From: Sedimentitalea arenosa
GTDB taxonomy: Bacteria > Pseudomonadota > Alphaproteobacteria > Rhodobacterales > Rhodobacteraceae
DNA length: 64,000 nt
Assembly: GCF_016428585.1 (NCBI RefSeq)
Contig: NZ_JAELVR010000001.1
Span: forward strand, 434,001 to 498,000
Reading direction: 5' to 3'
Within the stretch, counting starts at the first letter, position 1. Each line of letters begins with the position of its first letter. Of this stretch, positions 25,812 to 34,433 are shown in pieces. The notes under the pieces were generated by a model. It was given only the letters and a program-made list of their open reading frames with translations. It searched no databases and was not told the DNA's origin. Made by a program: the position numbers and the translations under genes.

Positions 25812-26243
25812 TCAGGCGTCGCGCCAGAGCCACGGTTCGGCGAATTCGACCGAGTTGCCCGCAGGATCGCGCACATAGAGCGAATGGGCGCCGTTGGGCC
25901 AGTCGAATTCCGAGTCAACCGCGACGCCCCGCGCGACCAGGTGCTGCCGCATGGCGTCGATCTGGGCCCGCGGCATGGCGAAACACACATGGCCCGGACC
26001 GCGCGCACCGTGCGGTGGCACGGGAAGGCGCGGGTTGTCCGTCGGGATCTCGGTGGCGTCGGGCTTGAAGACCAGCAGCACCGACTCTCCGACATGGAAG
26101 AACACGTGTCGCCCCTCGACGCGCTGGAAGGCCACGAGCCCGAGACGGTCGCCGTAGAATGCCTCGGCGGCGTCGAGATCGTCCACATAGACCGCGGCTT
26201 CGAGGATCGCGCTTGGCGGGTTGGGGATGGCATCGGCGGGCAT
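25812..26243 (-). CDS. VOC-fold (glyoxalase/bleomycin-resistance type) protein
   Basis: 143 residues with the two paired beta-alpha-beta-beta-beta units of the vicinal-oxygen-chelate fold: EAAVYVDDLDAAEAFYGDRLGL at the N-terminus and GPGHVCFAMPRAQIDAMRQHL at the middle, ending in SLYVRDPAGNSVEFAEPW. Metal ligands are likely the His/Glu pairs (HVFF, GHVCF, VEFAEP). Whether it is a lyase, dioxygenase or resistance protein cannot be told. The start 10 bp from the RluE-type stop suggests co-transcription. Confidence 0.82.
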   Translation of the reverse strand: MPADAIPNPPSAILEAAVYVDDLDAAEAFYGDRLGLVAFQRVEGRHVFFHVGESVLLVFKPDATEIPTDNPRLPVPPHGARGPGHVCFAMPRAQIDAMRQHLVARGVAVDSEFDWPNGAHSLYVRDPAGNSVEFAEPWLWRDA

Positions 26244-26256
26244 GGGCGGCAGCCTA

Positions 26257-26832
26257 TCAGGACTTGGTGCGCCTGTCAGGAGGGGCGATGTCGGCCCAGT
26301 CGCCCGGGGCCAGATCGTCGAGTCGCCACGGGCCGATGCGGTGGCGGATCAGGCGCAGCGTCGGATGGCCGACGGCGGCGGTCATGCGCCGGACCTGCCG
26401 GTTGCGCCCTTCGGATATCGTCAGCTCGATCCAGCAATCGGGCACGGACTTGCGGACCCGGATCGGCGGCTGGCGAGGCCAGAGGCCGGCGGGCTCGGGG
26501 ATGCGCAGCGCCTTCGCGGGGCGGGTCGGGCCGTCCTTGAGCGTGACGCCCCGGCGCAGGGCATCGAGTGCCGCGTCTTCGGGAAGACCTTCGATCTGGA
26601 CCCAGTAGCTCTTGTCCATCTTGTGGCGGGGGTCGGCGATGCGGGCCTGCAACCGCCCGTCATTTGTCAGCAGCATCAGCCCCTCGCTGTCACGATCCAG
26701 CCGTCCGGCGGGATAGACGCCGGGCAGGTCGATGAAATCCGACAGGGTGCGGCGCGGGCTGCCCACGCTGCCACGATCGGTGAACTGCGGGAGCACGTCG
26801 AAGGGTTTGTTGAAACGGATCAGCCGGGACAT
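26257..26832 (-). CDS. RluE-type 23S rRNA pseudouridine synthase
   Basis: 191 residues, lacking an S4 domain, as in RluE which modifies U2457 of E. coli 23S rRNA. Catalytic aspartate D46 in the motif [21 protein letters not shown]; other RsuA/RluB/E/F hallmarks are the N-terminal [23 protein letters not shown], and [25 protein letters not shown] (shown here as family motifs). Precise target inferred from family only. Second gene downstream is the VOC protein. Confidence 0.88.
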   Translation of the reverse strand: MSRLIRFNKPFDVLPQFTDRGSVGSPRRTLSDFIDLPGVYPAGRLDRDSEGLMLLTNDGRLQARIADPRHKMDKSYWVQIEGLPEDAALDALRRGVTLKDGPTRPAKALRIPEPAGLWPRQPPIRVRKSVPDCWIELTISEGRNRQVRRMTAAVGHPTLRLIRHRIGPWRLDDLAPGDWADIAPPDRRTKS

Positions 26833-27058
26833 GCCCCGCCTTAGCCTGTCCGTCCCGCCAGCCGCAAGCCGGGGGGCGGCAGGCCGTCATGCCGCCGTCA
26901 CTTTGCGCATGCAGCATGGTGGAAAACAAAACCCGACATGTAGTGGCGCAAGAAGGCTTGTCAGGTTGCGACCACGATATATAGTCAAGCCCAAGATGGG
27001 GCGGGTTCCCCGCTCCGGCGCCGGACAAGGGCAGGCAGGGCGAGGACGGAGTCGCGCG

Positions 27059-27643
27059 ATGAACGCTGAATTCAGGACGGAATTCGTAAGAGACCCAGGT
27101 GCGTTGCGCCGGAACCCGGCATTGGTCCTGAATGCAGATTACCGCCCCTTGTCCTACTACCCGCTGAGCCTGTGGAGCTGGCAGGAGGCGATCAAGGCCG
27201 CCTGGCTCGATCGGGTCGATATCGTGGCCGAATACGACGAGGTGGTGCGCAGCCCCAGCACGGAAATCCGAATACCCTCGGTGGTGGTGCTGAAAGACTA
27301 TGTGAAACCTCAGAAGCGCGTGGCCTTCACGCGCTTCAATTTGTTTTTGCGGGACGAATTCCGCTGTCAGTATTGCGGCTCCAGGGGCGATCTGACATTC
27401 GATCACGTCGTGCCGCGCGCCAGTGGCGGGGTGACGAGCTGGCAGAACGTGGTGGCGGCCTGCAGTCCCTGCAACCTCAGGAAAGGGTCCAAGCCGCTGC
27501 ACCGCACGGGCCTGTCCCTGCGCCGCCCGCCGCGCCAGCCGGGCGCGGAAGAGCTGCGCAACATGGGCCGCAAGTTCCCGCCCAACCACCTGCACGAAAG
27601 CTGGATGGATTTCCTCTATTGGGACGCGGAACTCGAAGCGTGA
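27059..27643 (+). CDS. HNH endonuclease family protein
   Basis: 194 residues from ATG at 27059. Central HNH/zinc-finger domain: two CxxC pairs (RCQYCGS and CSPCNLRKG) bracket the catalytic LTFDHVVPRASGG around residue 115-130. The N-terminal part, ALVLNADYRPLSYYPLSLWSWQEAI, is the conserved start of a chromosomal HNH family common in alphaproteobacteria and other bacteria, not tied to phage or restriction genes. No methylase or phage gene is near. Cellular role unknown. Confidence 0.88.
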   Translation: MNAEFRTEFVRDPGALRRNPALVLNADYRPLSYYPLSLWSWQEAIKAAWLDRVDIVAEYDEVVRSPSTEIRIPSVVVLKDYVKPQKRVAFTRFNLFLRDEFRCQYCGSRGDLTFDHVVPRASGGVTSWQNVVAACSPCNLRKGSKPLHRTGLSLRRPPRQPGAEELRNMGRKFPPNHLHESWMDFLYWDAELEA

Positions 27644-28045
27644 TCCGCGCCGGGGTTAACGAGATGTGAAGGCCCGGAGCCGGGCCGCGGGCGACTCATC
27701 CCGATCGCCCCGGTTAACAAGGGCGTTCGGGTCAAATCCGGGCTGTGCCAGGCGTACATATCCCGTGCAGACCGCGTGCATACGCAAAGCCGCCCGGATG
27801 CGGGTTAACGGCGCGTACGGGCAACACGGGATCGGACCGGGACCATGGGCGAGGGGGCGGCTCCGCGCAGAGAAGCGGGGTTTGCAAAGTCTGGCTCGTT
27901 TCCCGACAGCAGCCATTCGTGTAGAGTGCAGCGAATTCGGATTCAGAGCCCATGTTGCAGTATGCTGCGAGGCGCTCCAAGGTCTGCTATTATTGAGACA
28001 ACCAAAAAACGGACCAAACTCCATTGCAGCTATCTCAGCTATGTT
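27644..28045. other. Gene-poor 400-bp region, composition shift
   Basis: No supported gene. Three GGTTAAC-type hexamers are spread over 27650-27810. From about 27880 the sequence turns lower in G+C up to the acetyltransferase gene. A short open frame on the minus strand (27732-27980) has no recognisable features and I do not call it. Confidence 0.4.
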
Positions 28046-28630
28046 TCATCGCGGTGCCCTCACCATCGTGGTGACCGGCGGATGCCGTCCGACGTCAATC
28101 AGATGGTAGCGCCTAAAGCCAAAACGTTCATAGAAAGGGACGTTTTCAGGTTTGGTTGATTCAAGATATGCCAGTGTTCCATCCTCGTCGCAGATGTTGA
28201 GCCCATACTGCATGAGTGCCGCACCAACCCCTTGGCCTCGGGCAAATGGATCGACGCCCATGAGGGGAAGAAACCAATGGGCCTCTCTTGGGTGCGCGCG
28301 ATCAAATTCCGCGTAAACCTCAAAGAGCTCAGGCTTGGCTTCTTTGGCAACGCTGCGCGCCAACAGGTCGTCCAGCGCCTCTTCGTCCGGATGCGCGTTG
28401 GGGGGAACCCAAAGCGCTGCGCCAGTGTTTTCCACGATGTGAGTGCCGCCTTGCTGAAGACCGGGCATTCCATAGATCCGGACATACTCTGGGAAGTGCT
28501 TCCGGTATTGCCCGATATCAGGGTAAAGATACCGGCAAACGGGATCGTCCACGAATGCAACAGTCATCAACGCTACGACTTGATCAAACTGGTCAGCGCA
28601 TGCGGTTTGAATTTCCACGGTGTCCCCCAA
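28046..28630 (-). CDS. GNAT family N-acetyltransferase
   Basis: 194 residues with the GNAT fold; the acetyl-CoA pyrophosphate loop RGQGVGAALM is around residue 133-142 and is preceded by the beta4 strand FLPLMGVDP. It is followed by LAYLESTKPENVPFYERFGFRRY, the usual C-terminal part. It acetylates an amine of unknown identity. Codon use and base composition are clearly more A/T-rich than the flanking genes, and the gene sits in a 1-kb low-GC patch, so recent acquisition is likely. Confidence 0.83.
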   Translation of the reverse strand: MGDTVEIQTACADQFDQVVALMTVAFVDDPVCRYLYPDIGQYRKHFPEYVRIYGMPGLQQGGTHIVENTGAALWVPPNAHPDEEALDDLLARSVAKEAKPELFEVYAEFDRAHPREAHWFLPLMGVDPFARGQGVGAALMQYGLNICDEDGTLAYLESTKPENVPFYERFGFRRYHLIDVGRHPPVTTMVRAPR

Positions 28631-28983
28631 AATTGAATGCCAAAAGCCAGAGATCAGTCGCGAGCCTTCGGGTCTCCTAACAGAAAAACCGATTTGAGCG
28701 AAGCAGCAGTTCTCTCTTTAAAATAACAATCCTGCCAAATCTCATACGTTTTTGGCACAGGCGAAATTAACCGTTTGTGGCTGATGCTCCGGAAGCCGAC
28801 GTTCTGGTCAAAAAGCCCAACGGCAACAAGGTCCGCAACTTGCTCCTTTGGTGCCCGACCGGTGAAGGCCAGCTAACGCAGTTTTGAATCAAAAACGGAA
28901 GGTCCGTTTCGGGCTGACAGCGGTCATCAGGGTGCCAAGGGTGATGGGGTGCGTGGCCCCGCAATTTGGTCACCGCAGCGCCT
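28631..28983. other. Low-GC intergenic region with possible gene remnant
   Basis: No intact gene. On the plus strand, 28778-28888 could be the tail of a coding sequence (VADAPEADVLVKKPNGNK, ending in LTQF and a TGA), without a start or a known family. A near-palindrome GTTTTGAATCAAAAAC lies at about 28883-28898. Together with the acetyltransferase these suggest an inserted patch ending near 28900. Confidence 0.35.
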
Positions 28984-30030
28984 TCAGGGCGCTGCGCGCT
29001 GGAGCATGCCGAAGAGGTCGCGCGGGTCGTCGGGATCGGCCAAAAGATCGAGCGCATGGTAGAGGCCGGTGTCGGCGAGTTGGTCGCGGACGTAGCGCAG
29101 GGCGGAGAAGTCCTCGATCGCGAAGCCGACGGAATCGAAAAGGGTGATCTGGCGATCGGAGACGCGGCCCGGGGCGGCGCCTGTCATCACCTGCCAGAGC
29201 TCGGTCACCGGATGATCGGCGTCGAGCTGCTGGATCTCGCCTTCGATGCGGGTCTGTGGCGGGAATTCGACGAAGATGTCGGACCGGTGCAGGATCGCCG
29301 GGGCGAGTTCGGTCTTGCCGGGGCAGTCGCCGCCGATGGCGTTGATATGCACGCCGCTGCCGACCATGTTGTCGGTCAGGATCGTGGCATATTGCTTGTC
29401 CGCCGTGCAGGTGGTGAGGATCTGTGCGCCCTCGATCGCCTCTTCGGGTGTCGTGCACGACACGACCGTCAACCCGTGGCCGGCGAGGTTGGCAGCGCAT
29501 TTCCTGGTGGCCGCCGGATCGGTGTCGTAGAGCCGCACCGTCGTCAGCCCGCAGATCGCCTTCATTGCGAGGCTCTGGAACTCGGACTGCGCGCCGTTGC
29601 CGATCATCGCCATCGTGTCGGCCCCTTTGGGCGCGAGATGTTTCGCCACCATCGCCGAGGTCGCCGCTGTGCGCAGCGCGGTGAGGATCGTCATCTCGCT
29701 CAGCAGCACAGGATAGCCGTTGCCGACATCCGCCAGCAGGCCGAAGGCGGTAACGGTCTGCAGACCCTCGCGTGTGTTCTTGGGGTGGCCGTTCACGTAT
29801 TTGAAGCCATACACCTCGCCATCCGAGGTCGGCATGAGTTCGATCACGCCCTCCGCGGAATGGCTGGCGATGCGGGGGGTCTTGTCGAACAGCTCCCAGC
29901 GGCGGAAATCGGCCTCGATGTACTCGGCGAGGCCCTGCAGCATGGGCCCGATCCCGATTCGGTGGATCAGCTGCATCATGTGGTCGACGGAGACGAAGGG
30001 CACGAGGGCCTTGTCGGAAGGTTGGGTCAT
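28984..30030 (-). CDS. Ornithine cyclodeaminase
   Basis: NAD-dependent enzyme of the ornithine cyclodeaminase/mu-crystallin family that converts ornithine directly to proline and ammonia. 348 residues from MTQPSDKALV. Shows the substrate-binding YGFKYVNGHPKNTREGLQTV region (residues about 80-100), a Rossmann stretch MAMIGNGAQSEFQ near 150, SCTTPEEAIEGAQILTTCTAD, and the late DSVGFAIEDFSALRYV. It lies 17 bp downstream of arginase, so arginine is processed to ornithine and then to proline by one operon. Start chosen at 30030; one seven codons earlier exists. Confidence 0.93.
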   Translation of the reverse strand: MTQPSDKALVPFVSVDHMMQLIHRIGIGPMLQGLAEYIEADFRRWELFDKTPRIASHSAEGVIELMPTSDGEVYGFKYVNGHPKNTREGLQTVTAFGLLADVGNGYPVLLSEMTILTALRTAATSAMVAKHLAPKGADTMAMIGNGAQSEFQSLAMKAICGLTTVRLYDTDPAATRKCAANLAGHGLTVVSCTTPEEAIEGAQILTTCTADKQYATILTDNMVGSGVHINAIGGDCPGKTELAPAILHRSDIFVEFPPQTRIEGEIQQLDADHPVTELWQVMTGAAPGRVSDRQITLFDSVGFAIEDFSALRYVRDQLADTGLYHALDLLADPDDPRDLFGMLQRAAP

Positions 30031-30047
30031 GGGCGTGCTCTCCGTGA

Positions 30048-30980
30048 TCACTGCTGGCCCGGGGTCGGGCGGTCGAAGACGCGGCGGCCGAGTGCCGAGG
30101 CCGCGAGGTCGACCATGACCTGCGCGGTGCGGCCGCGATCATCGAGGAAGGGGTTCAGTTCGACGAGGTCGAGCGAGGTCATCAGGCCGCTGTCGCAGAT
30201 CATTTCCATCACCAGGTGCGCCTCGCGGATGGTGGCGCCGCCGGGAACGGTTGTGCCGACAGCCGGCGCGATCATCGGGTCGAGGAAATCGACATCGAGG
30301 CTGACATGCAGCATGCCCTGCGCCTCGGAGACCCGCTGCAGGAAGGCGGCGAGCGGGCGGGCGATGCCGGTCTCGTCGATCTCGCGCATGTCGTGGCGGT
30401 GGATCGCGGTGCCCTGAAGGGCCAGTTTCTCGGCCGCATCGACCGAGCGCAGGCCGAGGATGCAGATGTTCTCCTGCGGGATGGGGTTGCGCACTTCCGG
30501 GAAGCCGCCGAAGCCGCGCCGCCCTGTGACATAGCCCAGCGGTGTGCCGTGCAGGTTGCCCGAGGCCGTGGTCTCGGGAGTGTGGAAATCGCTGTGCGCG
30601 TCAAGCCACAGCACGAATTGCGGCCTCCCGACGGAGGCGGCGTGGTTGGCCACCCCGGCGACGCTGCCGAGCGACAGCGCGTGATCGCCGCCCAGGAAGA
30701 TCGGCAGGCCGCGCGACATCGCTTCCTCGGCGGCGCGGATCAGGCGGAAGGTCCAGCCGATGGTCTCGTTCGGACGGTGCAGCTTGCTGTCACCGAGGTC
30801 GGGCGCATGGGTGGCGGGCGTCAGGTTGCCCATGTCGCGCAGCTTGTGGCCGAGATCGGTCAGCGCCTCGCCAAGACCGGCGGTGCGATAGGCGTCGGGT
30901 CCCATCAGGCAACCGCGCCGGTCCTTGCCGCTGTCCACGGGGGCGCCGATCAGGATACAGGTCTTGCGGTTCATGGTCAT
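30048..30980 (-). CDS. rocF: Arginase
   Basis: Hydrolyses arginine to ornithine and urea. 310 residues with all dimanganese ligands in place: GGDHALS (about 100), WLDAHSDFHTP (about 128) and SLDVDFLDP (about 235), plus GNLHGTPLGY after the second motif. The ATG two codons in (30974) is an alternative start. Followed by ornithine cyclodeaminase and divergent from an Lrp-type regulator 109 bp away, which probably induces the pair in response to arginine. Confidence 0.94.
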   Translation of the reverse strand: MTMNRKTCILIGAPVDSGKDRRGCLMGPDAYRTAGLGEALTDLGHKLRDMGNLTPATHAPDLGDSKLHRPNETIGWTFRLIRAAEEAMSRGLPIFLGGDHALSLGSVAGVANHAASVGRPQFVLWLDAHSDFHTPETTASGNLHGTPLGYVTGRRGFGGFPEVRNPIPQENICILGLRSVDAAEKLALQGTAIHRHDMREIDETGIARPLAAFLQRVSEAQGMLHVSLDVDFLDPMIAPAVGTTVPGGATIREAHLVMEMICDSGLMTSLDLVELNPFLDDRGRTAQVMVDLAASALGRRVFDRPTPGQQ

Positions 30981-31065
30981 CCTCGGGTGCGTGTTTCAGG
31001 GGTGCAGGATCGATACTGCGCGAAACGGGGTGCCGTGAAGGGTGTGTTTTGGTCGAGTCGCGGGT

Positions 31066-31091
31066 ATATTGATCGAAATGGAGGTCAATAT
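31066..31091. promoter_or_regulatory. Palindrome overlapping the Lrp-regulator ribosome site (autoregulatory operator)
   Basis: ATATTGA (31066-31072) and TCAATAT (31085-31091) form a 7-bp inverted repeat with a 12-bp gap, enclosing the GGAGG ribosome site and the ATG at 31090. Lrp/AsnC regulators often bind such A/T-flanked palindromes next to their own gene. Confidence 0.55.
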
Positions 31092-31515
31092 GGACAAAAC
31101 GGACGAACGCCTGATCGCGGCGCTGCGTCATGACGCGCGGGCGTCGCTGTCGGACCTGGCGCTGGCGCTGAACCTGTCGCGCACCACGGTGCGGGCGCGG
31201 ATCGAACGGTTGCGCCAGCGCGGCGATATCCTAGGCTTCACGGTGGTGTTGAAGGAGGACGTGCTGCGCGACCCGGTGCGCGGGCTGATGATGATCGGGA
31301 TCGAGGGGCGGGGCACCGACCGGGTGATCCGCCAGTTGCAGGGCCTGGCCGAGGTGCGCGCGGTGCATTCCACCAACGGACGCTGGGATGTGATCGTGGA
31401 ACTGGGCACCGAGACGCTGGAGGACCTTGACGCGGCGCTGAGCCGGATCCGCCGGCTCGACGGGGTCAGCACCAGCGAGACCAGCCTGTTGCTGAGCACG
31501 CGCAAGGCGAGTTGA
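31090..31515 (+). CDS. Lrp/AsnC family transcriptional regulator of the arginine-catabolism genes
   Basis: 141 residues: N-terminal winged helix-turn-helix (about 1-60: MDKTDERLIAALRHDARASLSDLALALNLSRTTVRARIERL, given by its ends MDKTDE and ARIERL) and C-terminal ligand-binding RAM domain (about 70-140). Divergently transcribed from arginase and ornithine cyclodeaminase, so it most likely activates them on sensing arginine or ornithine; this regulator-arginase arrangement is known in alphaproteobacteria. The start at 31090 has GGAGG 5 bp before it; ATG at 31078 would lack one. Confidence 0.88.
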   Translation: MDKTDERLIAALRHDARASLSDLALALNLSRTTVRARIERLRQRGDILGFTVVLKEDVLRDPVRGLMMIGIEGRGTDRVIRQLQGLAEVRAVHSTNGRWDVIVELGTETLEDLDAALSRIRRLDGVSTSETSLLLSTRKAS

Positions 31516-31571
31516 CCCCTGCGCGTCGCGACCTGATCCGTGTTGATCCGTGGGAAGCCGGTACCGGCGGC

Positions 31572-32030
31572 TCAGACGCGCCGCGCCGCCATCAACCAGA
31601 GAAGCGCGAGCGCGACGGAGACCAGCGCATTCCAACTGGCCATCGAGAGGCCGAACAGCTCCCACGGAACGTCGTCGCAACGGACCAGCGGCGCGGCCAT
31701 GATCTGCTCCATCAGTTGCTGCGGTGTCAGGTCGCCAATCGGGCCCGACGAACAGGTGGTGGGGCCCTGCCACCAGTCGCGCTCGACCCCGGTGTGATAG
31801 AGGCCGATACCGGCGGTGGTCATCGCGGCCGCGGCGCCGAGCAGCGGCAGGGCCCGCCCCGGCAGGATCAGCGCGACGGCGCCGATCACGACAGCGGCGG
31901 CATGCGGCCAACGCTGCCAGAGGCACATCTGGCAAGGGGCGAGCCCGCCCAAATGCTGGAAGCCGAAGGCCGCCAGCAGCAGCGCCAGCGAACCGCCCGC
32001 GGCGGCGAGGATCAGCAGGTGCCGGCTCAC
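31572..32030 (-). CDS. dsbB: Disulfide bond formation protein B
   Basis: Inner-membrane quinone-linked oxidase that reoxidises DsbA-type thiol oxidases. 152 residues, four membrane helices. The first redox pair is C33-C36 (APCQMCLWQRWP, the family signature) and the second pair is C93 and C118 in the second periplasmic loop. Start is a GTG that overlaps the upstream YqaA-type stop as GTGA, so the two genes are coupled. The frame extends further upstream, but that part is non-conserved and lies inside the other gene. Confidence 0.9.
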   Translation of the reverse strand: MSRHLLILAAAGGSLALLLAAFGFQHLGGLAPCQMCLWQRWPHAAAVVIGAVALILPGRALPLLGAAAAMTTAGIGLYHTGVERDWWQGPTTCSSGPIGDLTPQQLMEQIMAAPLVRCDDVPWELFGLSMASWNALVSVALALLWLMAARRV

Positions 32031-32605
32031 AGGTATTTCACCGCGATGAATCCGCCGATGAGCAACGCCATGAAAAGCGTGAACATCAGGCCGAGCCTCT
32101 GCTCGATGAAACCGCGCACCGGTGCGCCGAAGACCCTGAGCAGGGCCGCGACGGCAAAGAATCGCAATCCGCGCGCGAGAATCGAGGTGGCGATGAACGT
32201 CCCCAGTGGCATCGCGGTCCAACCCGACATGATGGTGATGACCTTGTAGGGGAAAGGCGTGACGCCGGCGGTCAGCACTGCCCAGAAGCCGAAGTCGTTG
32301 AAGCGGGTGTTGAACGCCTCCATCGCCTCGGCCTTGCCCATCGCCGCGAGAATCGGCTGTCCGATGCCCTCATAGGCGAAGAAGCCGATCGCGTAGCCCA
32401 GCATGCCGCCTGCGACCGAGGCGACCAGTGCCACTGACGCGATGAGCCAGGCGCGAGACGGGCGGGCCAGGATCATCGGGATCATCAGCAGGTCGGGCGG
32501 AATCGGGAAGACAGAGCTTTCGATGAAGGCGACGAAAGCCAGCCACCAGAGCGCTTGCGGGTGATCCGCGAGCTGCATGGTCTTGTCATAGGTGGCTCTG
32601 AGCAT
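32027..32605 (-). CDS. YqaA/DedA-like inner-membrane protein
   Basis: About 192 residues from [21 protein letters not shown]-associated (DedA-related) domain, YqaA subgroup: [26 protein letters not shown] in the first helices, [17 protein letters not shown], and the re-entrant [16 protein letters not shown]. Such proteins act in membrane homeostasis, with some relatives transporting or flipping lipids; role here unknown. Four to five membrane segments. Overlaps dsbB by 4 bp. Start uncertain (32665 also open). Confidence 0.82.
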   Translation of the reverse strand: MLRATYDKTMQLADHPQALWWLAFVAFIESSVFPIPPDLLMIPMILARPSRAWLIASVALVASVAGGMLGYAIGFFAYEGIGQPILAAMGKAEAMEAFNTRFNDFGFWAVLTAGVTPFPYKVITIMSGWTAMPLGTFIATSILARGLRFFAVAALLRVFGAPVRGFIEQRLGLMFTLFMALLIGGFIAVKYL

Positions 32606-32728
32606 GGGGGCGCGGTCCGGGGACATGTCTGGCTGTGCAAAACCATGCTGTGCGCGGGGCGTCAATGGCGCTGCGCGCGTTTTTGGCTCTGGACCTCGCG
32701 CGGGCAGGCGGTTACATCCGGGTCAGAG

Positions 32729-32814
32729 GCCCAAGTGGCGGAATGGTAGACGCAGGGGATTCAAAATCCCCCGCCTTTGCGGGCGTGCCGGTTCGAGTCC
32801 GGCCTTGGGTACCA
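32729..32814 (+). tRNA. tRNA-Leu (anticodon CAA)
   Basis: 86 nt with the long variable arm of a class II tRNA (CCGCCTTTGCGGG). Acceptor GCCCAAG pairs with CTTGGGT (one G-T at the end), anticodon stem GGGGA/TCCCC with loop TTCAAAA giving CAA, T-arm with GTTCGAGTC, discriminator A and encoded CCA at 32812-32814. Confidence 0.96.
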
Positions 32815-32922
32815 GCCTCCTGTTATCACTGTGACGACTGCATGTTGCGCCGGAAAGGGCGTTGCGGGTCCGCGGCTTCCGTGCATCACTGCGCGCAAGA
32901 CGGAGAGGGAGAGAAGATCACC

Positions 32923-34218
32923 ATGGTGAAGGACAACGACGGCAGGACATCGCGCATCGCGGGTCTGCGCGACATGACGGTCGAGGCGCGCCGGGCTGCC
33001 GTGCTGGCAGCGGCCGGGCTGCCCGAGGACGCAAGCGCGGCGCTGGCGGGGGGCGGCGCGCTGCCGAAGGCGCTGGCCGACGGGATGATCGAAAACGTGA
33101 TCGGCACCTTCGAGCTGCCGTTGGGCATTGCCACGAATTTCACCGTGAACGGGCGCGATTACCTCGTGCCGATGGCGGTCGAGGAGCCCTCCGTCGTGGC
33201 GGCGGCCTCCTACATGGCGCGGCTTGCGCGCGGGGCGGGCGGGTTTCACACCTCATCGGACGCGCCGGTCATGCGGGCGCAGGTTCAGGTGCTGCGTCCG
33301 GCCGATCCCCAGGGCGCGCGCCAGCGTCTGCTGGCGGCCCGCGACGAACTGATCGCCATCGCCAACGCGCAGGATTCGGTTCTGACCGGGTTGGGCGGCG
33401 GCTGCATCGACATCGAGGTGCAGGTTTTCTCCGACACGCCTGCGGGTGCGATGGTGATCTTGCACCTGTTGGTGGACGTGCGCGACGCGATGGGGGCGAA
33501 CGCGGTCAATACCATGGCCGAGGCGGTCGCCCCCCGCGTCGCCGAGATCGCGGGTGCGCCGGTGCGGTTGCGCATCCTGTCGAACCTCGCCGACCGCCGA
33601 CTGGTGCGGGCGCGGGTGGAACTGCCACCCGAGGCTCTGACGACGGAGGCGTTGGATGGGGCCGAGGTCGTGCAGGGGGTGGTCGATGCAGCGGCGTTGG
33701 CCGTGGTCGATCCCTATCGCGCGGCGACGCACAACAAGGGCATCATGAACGGCATCGACGCCGTGGTTCTGGCCACCGGCAACGACTGGCGCGCGATCGA
33801 GGCGGGTGCGCATGCCTATGCGGCGCGTTCGGGACGCTACACGAGCCTGTCGCGCTGGGAGATCGGGGCCGGTGGGGCGCTGGTCGGAACGCTAGAACTG
33901 CCGATGGCGGTGGGGCTGGTCGGGGGCGCGACCAAGACCCATCCAGCGGCGCAGGCGGCGGTTCGGCTGATGGGGGTGACCTCGGCGCGTGAGCTGGCCG
34001 AGGTGATCGCCGCGGTGGGGCTTGCACAGAACCTCGGTGCGCTCCGGGCGCTGGCGACCGAGGGCATCCAGAAGGGTCACATGACGCTGCACGCGCGCAA
34101 CATCGCCATTCTTGCGGGGGCGACGGGCGATCAGGTGGACCGGGTCGCCGCCGCCATCGTCGCAGCGGGCGCGGTCACGGTGGAGCGCGCGCGGGCGGAG
34201 TTGCGCGACATATCCTGA
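32923..34218 (+). CDS. mvaA: Hydroxymethylglutaryl-CoA reductase, class II (degradative type)
   Basis: Interconverts HMG-CoA and mevalonate with NAD(P)H/CoA. 431 residues, class II length and sequence. Catalytic set intact: E57 ([14 protein letters not shown]), K272 ([13 protein letters not shown]), D288 (ATGNDWRA) and H390 (GHMTLHARN); the K-D spacing of 16 equals that of the Pseudomonas mevalonii enzyme. No other mevalonate gene (kinases, IPP isomerase, HMG-CoA synthase) is next to it. In Rhodobacteraceae this may belong to a biosynthetic or a catabolic route; the window cannot decide. Follows tRNA-Leu by 108 bp. Confidence 0.92.
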   Translation: MVKDNDGRTSRIAGLRDMTVEARRAAVLAAAGLPEDASAALAGGGALPKALADGMIENVIGTFELPLGIATNFTVNGRDYLVPMAVEEPSVVAAASYMARLARGAGGFHTSSDAPVMRAQVQVLRPADPQGARQRLLAARDELIAIANAQDSVLTGLGGGCIDIEVQVFSDTPAGAMVILHLLVDVRDAMGANAVNTMAEAVAPRVAEIAGAPVRLRILSNLADRRLVRARVELPPEALTTEALDGAEVVQGVVDAAALAVVDPYRAATHNKGIMNGIDAVVLATGNDWRAIEAGAHAYAARSGRYTSLSRWEIGAGGALVGTLELPMAVGLVGGATKTHPAAQAAVRLMGVTSARELAEVIAAVGLAQNLGALRALATEGIQKGHMTLHARNIAILAGATGDQVDRVAAAIVAAGAVTVERARAELRDIS

Positions 34219-34433
34219 CATCGGCCCGGTTGCGTCCGGCTCGGAAACGGCCCCCAACGCGATGGTTTCGGCTCGGGCTTCTGTTGGCCGGACCGTGCGC
34301 CGGTCAGCACGGTTTTCGGCCGCCTCGGTGTGACGTCTTCGGGAAACGGCACTGGTCGACAGCGCAGGGTGCCATCGCGACTCGCTGGGGCGGGAGGACG
34401 GAGTTCGGCGCTGGGCTGTCCGGCGATTTTTCG

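Noticed and set aside
27059-27643. Restriction-modification or defence system around the HNH protein
   Set aside because: No methyltransferase, helicase or other defence gene nearby and the N-terminal sequence belongs to a common chromosomal HNH family.
27732-27980. 82-codon minus-strand frame upstream of the HNH/GNAT region
   Set aside because: No ribosome site, no domain, mixed composition; not enough to call a gene.
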